From: Monocercomonoides exilis
Taxonomy: Eukaryota; Preaxostyla; Oxymonadida; Polymastigidae
Length of the DNA: 64,000 nucleotides
Assembly: GCA_001643675.2 (NCBI GenBank)
Contig: LSRY02000014.1
Coordinates: forward strand, 498,501 to 562,500
Reading direction: 5' to 3'
In this document: piece by piece, positions 23,944 through 36,789 of the stretch
Layout of the letters: every line of letters begins with the position of its first letter
How positions within the stretch are numbered: position 1 is the first letter of the stretch
Program-made: the position numbers and the translations under genes
The notes under the pieces: model-generated
Database searches by the model: none
What the model saw: the letters and a program-made list of their open reading frames with translations, nothing else
Told to the model about the DNA's origin: nothing

Positions 23944-26900
23944 ATGCTTATACCATGTTATCTTGCTCGCTGGCTAGCAAAATGTGATGTACCATTGGAA
24001 ATAGATGAAACAATCGAACCATTTGCCTTATTTCCAGTTGGACAGAACCTTGAATCAATTCTTGTTAATGGAACAATGTTTCAATTACTTTTGGTTAAAA
24101 TATTTACAAAAGCACACCAAGATCAGACATCTAATGAATTATCAGGAATACAATTTGTACAGTCAAGTGAACCTTCGGATATCGCACTGAATTTTGGATA
24201 TTTGTATATTTACTTAGAAAAGTTGGGAATTATTCTTCCAGACGCAATGAAAGCAGACATTTATTTAAAAAGTCTGCTTTGTTAATTTTTTAAGAAAATT
24301 ATTGATGATTTTCGTTCATTTAAGATAAAAATGCAATTTTATATTTGCTGTCATGCGTACACACAAAATCTGAAGCATTGGATGGATTACAAGGTAATAA
24401 TGAGATTTGACATGTTTTGCATTTATTTTTTCTTTTTTATTCAGGCCAGCATGTTGACTCAACAAATGAACCTGTTCCTTTCGAATTCTTTCAAACTATT
24501 CCACCTCCTCCATTTGTTGAATATCCAGAAGAATTGCCATTGCAAAACGAGCAACCTGCAAGCACAGAAGAAAACTCAGAAAATCAAGGTCAAACAGACA
24601 ATGCACAAGTTGAGGCTCCAGTTATACCTGTTGAAAATGAGTCAAATAATGAACAACTACCAAAAAGCGAGCAAACAGAAGCAAAAACAGAAGAAAAAAT
24701 AAAAGAGACCACTGAAGATGGAAATCGCGCAAATGAAGAGAATGCGGAAAAAGAAAAGTTGCCCTCAGAACCAAAAATAGAAAGTGAAAGCTCTGAACCT
24801 ACAAAACAGCTCCAATCAGAAGAAGACGCATTAGCTGCAGCTTTGAGTCGAATTGAGAAAGCAAAGAAACGAAAGCCGCTGATTCCCACAGTCCTTCCTC
24901 TGAGGGTGCAGAAGGAGAGAGAATTAGCTGAGGAATTGGACAAGATCAAGAACGAAGAGAAGAGATTGAAGAAGCAGTTGGAAGAAGAAGCGAAAAAGCT
25001 GGTTGAAATGGAAGATAATCAGAAAGACGATGAGAAAGGCGATATTGCACAACCAAAAAACACTTCTGAAGCAAAAACTGTAAAAGGACGCTTTCCGAAA
25101 CGGAAACCATTTGCCAGGAAAGGCATTTCACTCAGCGAAGCTTGGAAGCAAAGGGATGTGAGGAAGGAGAGGCTGCGCGAGGAAGAAGAGAAGGAGAAAG
25201 AAGACGCAGCAAAAAGAGGAGAGAAAGCGCTCAGCAAAAAGGAGCAGATTGAGCAGAAGATGAAAGAGCTGGCGGAGGAACAACAGAAAATGAAGGAAGA
25301 ACAAATGAAAAGGAAAGAAGAGGAAGAGGCTGAAACAGAAAGAATTAGAAGAGAAGAAGAAGAAGCAGAGATGCAAAGAAGACGAATAGAAGAAGAAAAA
25401 GCACTGAAAGAGAAGCAAATCCAGGAAGAGGAAGAAGAAAGGAAGAAGACGATTGCAAAAGAAGAAAGAGAAGAAAGAGAGAAAGAGGCAGTTATAACAC
25501 ATCTTGCAAAGAAAATGCTGAATGCTGAAGGGTTTGACGAGAAAAAGGCAGTGCTGAAAAAAGCAGAAGAAGAGTGGACCAAAAAAGAGGAAGAGAAAAG
25601 GAGGGCAGCAGCCAAAGAGCTAAAGGAGAAGTTGAAAGAGAAAGAGGCAGAATCAAATAAAACACCTGATGGACAAGTTGTTGATCCTTCTCAGATCAAA
25701 AAAGACAGCGAAAACGAACAAGGACAGCCATCACAACAGCAATTTCCAGACAAGCCTGAAACTTCTCCTTTTCTTTCTTCCTCTCAAAGAGAGTTGCAGA
25801 TACTGCAACGCGAAGCACAAGGACAGGCTATGCAATTGATGCCATTAAGCAGAGCGTCGCTGCGATTTCTGAGGATGTCTACGCTGCAGTACTCGTTCAC
25901 ACTGGCACAGGAGCGTGCGCTGCTAAATGAGCGAAATGAATGCTATCTGTCAGAAAGGGGAGACAAAGAAAGAGGAAGTGTGTGCATCGGAGGAGCCGAT
26001 GGGAAGAGGATTCTGGATCTTCCGAGATCGACAGTGGAAGTGAAGAGCACAAAGATGGACAGAGGAAGAGTGGAAGACGAGAAGAAGTGGAGAAGAATGC
26101 TGAGAACGTGGGAAAGGGAAGAAAGAAAAATTGTGCGAATGAACCAGAAAATCGACATGTTTAAAGCAAAACAGGCAAAAATTCAACCGAATGAAGCTGT
26201 TTGTGAGAAAAAAGACGAATATGTTGTTTCTGATGAAGATCCAGCAAAATCAAATGAAGTCAAAAATGAGGACGCCACATCATCAACAAAAAGTGAAGAG
26301 GAGAATGATGCGAAAGCACCAAAAAGATTGAATTCAGGTGCCGAAAACCCTTCTGAACAAGAGACAACTTCAGAATTTGATTCGTCAGACTCATCTGATT
26401 TGTCTGAATCTTCTTCGTGTATTTCATCTGCATCTCTTCTTTCTTCTTCTGATTGCTCCTCATCTGACGACTGCGCCATTCCCACCCCGTCTAATCCTCC
26501 TTCGCTTTCTCAGCTACTTCACACCACTCCTTCCACATTCTTCTCCTCTTTGTCTCTTTCTGCTACGCTGATCTCTCCTCTCCGCCAGCCACACACCTGC
26601 CTCGACTTATTGGCATGGCTACTTGAGGCTTCGTTCGGGTTCTCCACTCAAATGGCTGTGGAGCTGGCGACGAAGAGGCCTGGAGATCTGCAGAGGCTGT
26701 TGTGTGGTAAAGGGATGCTCTGCTTTCCGGCCCTGGATGCAGCAGAACGCCAGTTTGAGTGGGAAATGAGAATGAGGGAATGGATGATGATGGAAAGGAA
26801 GAGGAGAGAGGAGGAGGAAGAGTTGGAGAGAATAAGAGAGCTGGAGGCACAAAAGGAAGAGGCTATTGAAAGAGAAAGGGCAAAAGCGCTTCTTCTGAGA

Positions 26901-29900
26901 AAGCTGAAAATGAAACAGGATGAAATGCTGTATGATGAAGAAATCAACTTCGATGGCGTAATTTTACCTGAAGACCCTGCAAAGCTGTTGGAGGAATTGC
27001 AAAATCCGACAAGCAAATCTTCAAAGCAAAATTTGCTTTCAGCAAAAGACTCAAAAAGGAAAAAGAAGCGCAGGCTGCTTGCTCCGTTCCCTGTTTATCC
27101 ACCTTCACCTCCAGTGTTTTCTGAACAGCCTCGCTACTCGTTCTGCCCTTCTCTTCCTCCGACTCATCCGCTCTATTTGCATCCATCGCTTGTCTTCTTC
27201 CTGCTGGCTGAGTCGCATGCAATGCAGATGGTGTCGCTAGCTGTTGCAGAGCCAGGCAGTATCGGCTTTGTGTTGGAGACGCTGGCGTTTGGGATGACTT
27301 CTGAGGACTTTTTGGTTGCGCGCTCGTCGTGCAGTTGTCTTGCAACGGTTTTGAGGTGCATCAACTCTGAATTGGAGAGAAGCATTTTGAGGGAAGAGCA
27401 GAGAATACAACAGCAGCTGGTCAAATTGACTGGAAGCGATGCATTCAACTTCAATCAAAGGATGACTGAAAACGATGAGATGCTCCTTAATCCAGATCAA
27501 AACCAGTCTTCAATTTCATCGCCAATGGTTTCTGCCAATAACGATGCCATGAATAATAATAACAATGCTGTTATCTCCAATGCTTTGTTTCCACTTCAAG
27601 CATCGTTTACAGCACAACCTGTTCTAACACTTGCAGATGTTGAGTCTCTTCAGCTGCATCTCACAGAGTTGCAGAAGAATGCTTGGCGATGGTTCATTTC
27701 ACCGCGTGGTGGGCTGGTTGTTTCGACTTTTATGCTTCTCAGATCAGATTCGTGCTATTCATATTCATCTGATGCAGAATGGGGCAAATGGAAGGAGATT
27801 GTTGGAGAAAGAGCAGAAAGGATGGAAGTCTGGCTGAAAATGAAGGAGACGATTTGGAAAAGGAAGGAAAGAAAAAGAAAGAGAATGTTCAGCATTGAGA
27901 ATATTTCGAGTCCAACAAAAGAAAAAGAAAGAAAGCAACGAAAACGCAAAGACAAAAAGAAACGAGAGAAAATGAACGAAACAGGAAAACAGAACGTGAA
28001 TCAATCAGAAGAAAGAGCAAGGGAAAAGATCGAAGGACAAATTGGAGATGAAGAAGAGACAAAGGAAAAAGACAAAGAAAAGAAGAAAAAGAAAAGCAAA
28101 GATAAAAAGAAGAAAGGTGAGAAAGAAAACAAAGAAGATAAAAAGAACGAAAAAGACAAACTGCAGGAAACAGCTAGTTACAAAGAAAGAGATAAAAAAC
28201 AAGACAAGCCAAATGAACTTTTTGAAATGACAATTCCTGAATTGCCAAAAGAAAGCGTAAAGAAGGATCGTCCTGAAGATAAGAGAATGACACAATTGAG
28301 AGAGATATTGCAAAACAAACAAGAACATCTTCCTGAAGACCAATTAGAAATAGAAGGGAATGCCATTACATCGTCTCCAATGGCGTCGTTGAATGCTTCA
28401 TTGTCGACTTCAAATGTCAAAGGAAACGAGCCAAATGGAATTAAAATTGAAAAGTCTGATAATGAACAAACAGCAAAAGTTGCGAATATTCAAAGCTTCG
28501 GAAATAAAAATCAAATATTGCAAAATAAAGCATTTGATGTCTCAATAAAAGAAAATCTTGATTTAAACAAACAAAAAATGAAAACATTTTCTTTTTCTGA
28601 TGAAAATGAAGAATCTTATTTTCCGCCACTTCCATCTCCTCTACCCCGTGATTCTCCAACTCTCTCTGCACTCATAACACAATATTTATCTGTGGACACT
28701 TCGCTGATTCCTTCGGCATATGCCTCTCTTCTTCTTTCATTCCCACGGCAGTCGTCTTTCGATGCCTTGTTTGTTGAGGTGCTTCCTCCTTTGTTTTTGG
28801 GCAACGTGGCACGCTATCTGTCGATTGTGGAAAGACTTGCAATGGAATTCGCTTCTTTGACAAACACAACTCTCATTGAGAAGCATTCACAAGAATTGGA
28901 AGCTGCTCTAATCGCTGGAATTGGCATCACTGGAGCAAAGCCGAGATTTAATGGAGTTGGTAGCGAATTGAATAAAGGAGAAGGTTACAACGATAAAAAT
29001 GCATTTCAAATGAATGGAATTGCTAATAATTTTGATGGAAGCATACAGAAAGCTAAAGATCAACAGAACAGCAGAGATGAAGGCAAAAGCAAAGATTTTG
29101 AGGGTATTAACATCAGCAATTATGACGATGAGTTTGACGAGGATGAAGACATCGAGGCTGTCCTGACTGACGCAGAGCGTGCTCTGCTCCGAGCTCAATT
29201 GGAAAAGAAAAAGGCGCAGCTCAACAGAGAAAGAGAAAGGCTTCAGAGAGAAAGAGAGTCATTGCTGACTGGAAATGCGGGCATGCAACCTGATTCTGAG
29301 CAGAACGGTTTGGTCTCAACCGAAGAGGAGAGAGAAAGAGGAGAAATGAAAAATGTTGCTCGGGCTGGAATAAGCAGCGGAGGAATCAACGCAAATTCGA
29401 ATACATCGACTTCTCTTGCATTGTCACAGAGGCAAATAAACACAGTCAACAAGCAACAGCAGCCTTTGCCTCCGCTCAGAGATCCAATTGTGCGCTCGAA
29501 TGGAATCTTGGCATCTTCAACAAACAAAACAGGGATCGTTAAGCGAGGATCGTTTTCAATTCCAAAGCAAATGGAAGGAATGTCTTTGATTGAACGCGCA
29601 AGAATGGCACAGATGATGAAGCAGAAAGCGATGGAAGGAAAAGGAATGCCAGGAGAAGATGGCGCTTTGGGGAGAAGAAGCAATTTGGGATATGATCCAC
29701 AAACAGGAAGAGCGATGGGGGCAAATGTGAAGGTGATTGTGCACGATCACACCAAAGACAGCTTCAATAAGTTCGATCAGATGAAAAGAGAAAGAGAGCT
29801 AAGGAAAAAAGGTTTGAACAATCATTTCATGAAAAAGAATGTGCAATTGTATCTCATTCTTTATCTGGTTCCTTTTTTGTTGTGAAATAATATTATTATG

Positions 29901-32900
29901 TTTTTTTTTATTCATATCATTATTATTTCAAACGGTATCATAATTTTCTATTTTTCTATTATTCTTCAACTTAGCTTTTCCAGCAACAAAAAACACATCA
30001 AATGCTCTCCAATTGCGTGGGCTTCGCGGTGCAGCTCATCCTCAGCCGCAGATGCCTCGAGCGCATTCTGGTGTGCGCCTTCCTCCACTTCATTCTTCTT
30101 CCTCCTCTCCAACTCTTGTGCGATCCAACGCTTCATCTCCAATGCACCAAGCATCTGTTCCTCCAACTGCTTCGACTAATGAACCTTCTCTCCCAGCTCC
30201 ATTAGCATCTTCACTTTCTGCATCTGACAACCCACCCGATCTTCCCACGTTTTTTGGAATTGACGGTGTTCCTGCTGAAGTAGTTGAGAATCGCCTGGCT
30301 CCACTACGGAGGATTGTGGAGGAAGAAGAGCAGAGAAAGGAAGCTGAACTGAAAGAGCAGCAAAAAAGAGAGGAGTGGGAAAGGCTCCCAGCTGAGGTTA
30401 AAGAAGAGATTCGACTGAAAGAGGAAGAGGAACGGATTAAAAAGGAAGAGGAGGAGATGAAGGAGCTGATGAACAGAGAGACGACAATGCAAAAAAGGAA
30501 CCGAATGGCTCGTGAGGAAAGGAATGCGATCGCGCTGCAGTTTCAGACGGAACGAAGAGCATTCATTGGACTTCGACTGAAAGAGACAAAGAGGGCAAGG
30601 CTGGTTGTGATGCGAACACTTGCACAAGTTGTTGATGCTGCATTTCATCTATGCAACTACATCCTTTCAATGACCACTGTGAAAAAAGTTAGAAATAATA
30701 GGACCATGGAAAATAAGCAAAGTGGACTTTCTATTGCTGAAGGAAAGGATGTTGAGAATCAAAAACTATCAATCAAAAAAAGTTCAAACACATCTGAGGA
30801 ACTTCAAAGTTCAAATGGAGAGTTCTCAAATCTATCAAGCAAGATGGACGACGGGCTTGCAGAGAAGATACAACCAGAGCTGAAAGGGGAAGAGAACAAT
30901 TTGATCAATGAAAGAAAAGATGGAAGTGTGGATGAAGTGATGCATGAAGACGAGCAAATTGTCCCAACTGCTTTGTTCACTCTTTCTGCTCCACTTGAAA
31001 CTCTCACTTTTCTCTCTGCTATTTCTTTCATCATTCGCATATTCCAGTTTTTCCCTCCGATATTTGAATACATTCCACGGGAAATGCGAAAGAGAACAAA
31101 AACAGAGATAAAGAAAAATGTTAAAAGTCCCGCAAAAAATAAAAAAAGTGGTAAGCAGGTGAAGTTGAACAACAATATGAAAGAGAAAGAAGGAAAGAAG
31201 AAAGAATTAAAAACTGATCAGAATGATTTCATTGAGATAAAAAATGATATTAAAAAGGATGATAATGATAAATCAGGAGAAAACGATGGCAACGTCAAAG
31301 AAAACAAAAGTGAAGATGGTGAGAGAAAAAGCCTGGTTGAAGTTGGGCTTGATGAGCAAAAGAATGAAGAAGAAAATATTGAAGAGATTGATGAGGATGA
31401 AGATGAAGTTTATGAAGAAGATGATGAGGATGATGAACACTTAATAATATCTCCTCGTATTGCACAGCTGCAAACACTTTTGTCTGCTGTTTCTGCATCG
31501 CCATTTGTTGAAATTTGGGGATTCAGTTTAATTCGAGTTGCTTCTCTTCTTTGTTCGCTTGTAGTGATTGGAGGAGATACCGAAGGAGAAGAATACGATG
31601 AGGAAGAATTCGGAAGTGAAGACAATAGGACTAATTTAAATAGAAAAATTCTTGATAAAAACATAACTCAGCGTATGGTCTTTAATGATGAGATGAAAGA
31701 TGGTTATTCCGATAACTGGATTAACTCAAGCGATGAAGGGGTTGATTCCGCTAAAAAACGCTCAGTTAGCTCACTTTCAATGGTTGTGGCAAAATTGTCG
31801 CGGCCTCAAATACAGCAAAGCCTCCCTTTGCTGTTTAATTCCTCACTTGTATATGCGATGCTAGTGTCATTTTTCAGAAATGTTCCTTCCATGCGTACAC
31901 CATCATTTTTCGCTGATTCGCTTCCTTTGATGACACTCGACTTTCCTCCTTCTCCTCTTTATCCTCCCTTCAGCCAGGCACAGGGTGCAGTGCAACTGAC
32001 TTCGCTACTCCGTCTCTTCCCTACATCACTTGTGTTACCTCTTCTTCCAATGCTCAACAGAATAAGATCGCGCTTTCTCCGCCACTGCTGCACGGAAGCG
32101 GATGTGGAGATGGTTTTAGCTGTGCTGCATCATCCTCTCACAACAAGCGGAGAAGGTATCGGAATAGCACGATGTGCAGCATCGATTGTGTTGGCTGGAA
32201 GAAGAGTAGTTGAAGGCTGGGATGAATCTCTTTTGGAAGATGATCAGAATCTGCAGGAAAATATGAATGAAGCAAACAGAGATCCTGACGGAAATAGTGA
32301 TGGAAGAATAGTAAATCAATTAGATGCGAATATAAACAAAGAGAATGAAAATAATCAAATAAATCCCAATCACTTAGCCGCGACTCCTGGTTTCTCTTCA
32401 TCTACAACAACAAAAACAAACATTCCTTCATTTGGAAAAAACTCGAAAATATCACAAACTCAAAAGGAAGATACAATTTTACTCGAAGAGAAGCACCGCC
32501 AAAAAGCAAAGCAGGCGATTGTAGCAGAAAAGATGCAGCAAATGCAGCTTCAAGCTGAACAGCAGTCTGCCGCTGAGCAACTACGTTTGGCTCTTGTGCA
32601 AGCAACTTATCCGCATCTTCCTCAGCTTTATTGGTCAAGCGATGCTTTCTCATTCATTCAACCAAGGCTGACTGGAGCACGACCTCTTCCCTTGTATCCT
32701 GCAATGCCGTTTGTGTTGCTTCTCCGCAAACTGGCAGAGTGCATCAGAAAACTCGCAGAGCGCTTTGAGGAGAGAGCAGGTGCTGTGCGAGTGTTTATAG
32801 CATCTCTCGTGAGGCATGCATTTATGGAACTTGCCACAAATCAGAAATTTATGCATGCGATTATCAAACACAACAGGAAAACTAAAATGAGCTCTGCGAT

Positions 32901-35900
32901 GATGAGAGAAATGAAGGCTGTGAGCAGAAGACCTGTTAAAGCAGATAGTGACAACGATGAATATGAAGAAGATGATGAGGAATTGGATGGAGAAAATGAG
33001 GATATTACTGAACTGCAATGGAATGGAGAAGAAAATGCATTGGGTGAAGGAGATGTGAACGATGATGTGAATGAGGAGGATGGTCTTGAAGGATTAGCTT
33101 CTGAACGCGCAGAGGCTGACTTTCCAGATGACAAAGACTTCATTAATAAACTTGTCAAAAAAGTGAAAAGAGAAAAAAGGAAAAAGGAAAGCAGAAGAGG
33201 AAAAGAAGTGGACGAAAATGAGGATAAGGATTACATCAGCGAATATTCAAATTTGAGTGATGTCTCAGAAGATGGGATGTCATCAATTATGTCACAAAAA
33301 TCTGATGTTTCTTCAAATGAAGATGACGACGATGAAGAAAACGAGCTAAGCTTTGCTCTCCTTCGGAAGAAGGAAGAGGAGTGGCGGGCGAAAAAAGATC
33401 AAAACAAACTTCTCGAAGAACAGAAACTTGAGCTTCTTCGACTTCTTAAAGAGGAGGAAGAAGAGAAAAGCAGCAATAAGAGCGAAAGGGATGAAGTTGG
33501 TGATGATAACAGCATCAAAATTGAAGTCAAGCATAAAAGAATCAAAAGAAGTTCATCCAGATTTCTAAAAGAATACGAAAATGCTCATAAGGCATCTTCA
33601 CGTGAACTGAAAAGACCTCTTCCACCGCTTCCTCCTCATCTTCCAGCCACGCCTGATCCTGCAGCTCCTCAGAATGATCATTGGATTCCAACTCCTTCAC
33701 AGAAAATACTTGTGGATCTGCTGCTTTCTCTGGCATGCAGCAGAAAGAAGGCCAAGCCAGCCGATGAAAATGAAGAGAGCAACAGTATTTCACCTTCATC
33801 ATTTTCTGATACTCCGCCACCAACACCGCTTTCTTCCACACATGTTTTGAAGCAACATGAAAAATCCGCTCCTATTCAGTCGATTCCTGCACCTCCTTCG
33901 CTTTTAGGAGAGCCCTCTATCGTGTCTCTACAGACAACAGGGACGCTACTTTCGCTTGTAGCTGAAATAGAACGAAAAAAGATGAGAAAGAAAAGGAGGG
34001 AAATGGCTGATGCAGGAATCCCTTATTATCCACCGGAGCCAAAGAAGAAAATGAAAAAGAGATCCAAAGCTAAGGAAATTGAAGAAGGGGATGAAGGCAA
34101 AAACGAAATGCCTGATACATCTGAGCAAAGTGAGGATAAGAAAAATGCTTCTGAAGCACCTGAGTTGCTCCAAGAAGGTTTGACATCAGAACAACAACAA
34201 ACTGAAACGACTGAAGAAAATAAAGACGACAAGGAGCATTCACAGCCTTTGCCTGAAGCGATAGATCAAGTAGATCCAAGCGAGCCACAAAATATATCTT
34301 CTTCTCCATCCCCTGCTCCATCACCATCTCCCTCACCTTCATTTTCACCGTTCATGAACATGTCTGATAATGTCAATTCTGCATCAGAAGTTCTTGAACC
34401 ACCTCTCCCCCCGCTCATCCCTCCGGGTGCGGAATTTGCCTTTGCAACTGATCTGAAAAATCCCTTTTTTGGTGCTTTTGCATACAATGCACCTCTTCCT
34501 ATTTGCATGCAAAATCTATCTTTCACAGACGAGAGCTACATTGAGCCTGAGCAGCCAATCACAACTCCTCCTCCCCAAAACATCCCCACTTCATCTACTG
34601 AAGAGCAGTCTTTCATTCCTGAGAGTGTGGAGAATTCTTCTGATAATCAATCTGCAGTTCTTTCTTCAGTGATGATGCCTCCTGTTACTCTCGATGGTCT
34701 TCCGCCACCACCTCCTTCACCTCCATATCCGCCCTATATTCCGTTTCGTAATCGCGATCCATTACCGCTGATGCCATTGCAACCCCCACCGATCAATCCG
34801 GACAATTTGGAAGGAGCATCACTGCTATTGATGTATCTCTTAGGTCGTGTCTCACATTTCTTCCGCTTTTGTGATGTAGAAACTGGAGCAATCTCGAACA
34901 TAGAATCAAACGAAAAGTCCTTCGAAAATAATAACAAAGCTTCTGCGAAGAAAAAGGCATCATGCGAAGCGTTATCTCTTCCCGTGCCTCATCCATCATT
35001 ATCAAAGAAACCATTGCCAATGTCATCTCTTTTTAATGAAGAGCTTTTAATTTTCCACAATGACGTGGAGATCAGCCGAGAGGACATATTTTGGCGTACT
35101 TTTGATGGAATGTTCCTGAAGAAGCTAAGCTCACCAACAACGCTCTTCTTCTATTCTCCTGCGCGCAGGCAAAAAGTGTGGGAACGCCTTCACAAAAAGA
35201 AAGTGAGCAGAAAAGTTTTTCTGAAAGTCCAAAGAGAAAACGAAAGAGAGCAAGAAAGAAAAAGAGAGAGGATTGCAATGCAGGCAGCAGCAGAGCAAGA
35301 GCAGCTTCTTCGACCCATCACAGTTGCTGTTCAGAATCAACAGCCACAGCCTCGACCAGAAAACGTATTGTCTTCATATTCCCTTCTTCAGCATAATCAG
35401 CCAATAGAGCAAATGGGGCAACGAAAAGCCATTGATCTTGCTCGTCGTACAGCTCCAATCCAAATATCAGAAGGTGTATCACTCAGAGGAATGAAAGCAG
35501 AAAATGCACACAAGCAACAGCTGGAGCTGGCTGAAGCAAGACGAGAGGAGCGGCTGCGCAAACAGCAGATGCGCTTGAGGGAGGAAGAAGAAAAGCAAAG
35601 GAGAAAGGAGAGAGAAACAGCAATGTTGATGCTTGTAAAAGATGCTACAATGATACAAAGAGACGCAATAAAGAAGGAGGAGGATATCAAAAAAGTGGCA
35701 AAGTTAATGGCCTCCAATCAAAACATTGGAGCGATGCAGCAAAAAAAGGCATATGAAGAACAACATTTAATTCAGCGCCAGCAGGCGCTTTTGGCTCAGA
35801 AAAGAATGTCAGAACTTGAAGAGAGTAAAATTGAAGCATTCGATATTCTGGTTGGTGGAGGAAAAGCTTTTCATACAAAAGGAATACCAAAAATGAAAAA

Positions 35901-36789
35901 GACACCAGAGGAAATTGAAAGAGAGAAGCGAATTGCGCGCATGAAAGCAGCACGTGAGCTTGGCAAACTATATGGGCACGGCTTCATCCCTGAGGAAGGA
36001 ATACCCCTTTCTGAACTTATTGAAAATGGGCCAAAAGGCGACAGGCACATAGATGTTCAGAAGCATCTTGGCTTGAAATTACTTAATGAAGCTAAATTTC
36101 AACCGCAGCATTTCGAACAAAAGAAAATGCAACATCAGACATCATCATTTTTATCTCAAAATTCTCATCAACTCGCTGAGGGTAATCATTTACCTGGAAC
36201 AGATCAACTTTTCTCACAGAATCATTCACATCTCACATCACTACCCATCTCACAAACATCTCACTTTGTTCCTACTCTTCTGGAGCAGCAACATCCTCAT
36301 CCACTTCGTCAATCTTTCACTTTGGAATCATCATCTAGTATCACTTCGCCATCAATGCAAATACAGCAAAATCCTCTTTCCCTTTCTTCTTCATCATCAT
36401 CCTTAAATATTCAGTCAGAGATAGCTCCGACATCAATCTCTCCAATGATTCAATCTGTATATTTTCAGGCACCAGCTGAAATGAAGCAGAACTTGGAACT
36501 GGCTGAATCAAAGAAAAATGGTCCAGTGCTTGAATTTTCCTCTGACAGCAATGGCATTCCTAGCGTCATGTCTGATATTGTATCTCCAACTAGAAACCAG
36601 TTCGCATCACTTCCAGAAGATGATAATAAAGCATCTGCTCATTTCGCTCCCTCTTTTCTTTCCGTTCAAGCTGGATTGAAAAAAGATCCCTCCAAAGTAT
36701 CTATCATCCCAGACTTACTTCTCAAAAGTCGTATTGAAGAAGAGATTTCGCAATTTAGCTGGGAAGAGGAAGCCAACTTGTCAAAATGA
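23944..36789 (+). CDS. Giant (4,192-residue) CH-like N-terminal, charged coiled-coil/disordered protein
   Basis: Four exons (23944-24271, 24325-24393, 24445-29811, 29975-36789), all joined in phase 1 by GT-AG introns, fuse what otherwise look like two huge separate open frames. The first ~135 residues resemble a calponin-homology-like fold of the flagellar SPEF2/CLAMP type: LARWLAKCDVPLEI near the start, then DIALNFGYLYIYLEKLGI, then AILYLLSCVHTKSEALDG. The rest alternates long Glu/Lys/Arg helices (KRKEEEEAETERIRREEEEA), very acidic runs (EEIDEDEDEVYEEDDEDDE), proline-rich segments and scattered hydrophobic helical islands such as HTCLDLLAWLLEASFGF and AYASLLLSFPRQSSFDALF. There is no signal peptide and no catalytic motif I can name. 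A structural role at microtubules or the axoneme is inference from the CH-like start and the flagellar context. The stop codon upstream in frame fixes the ATG. Confidence 0.75.
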
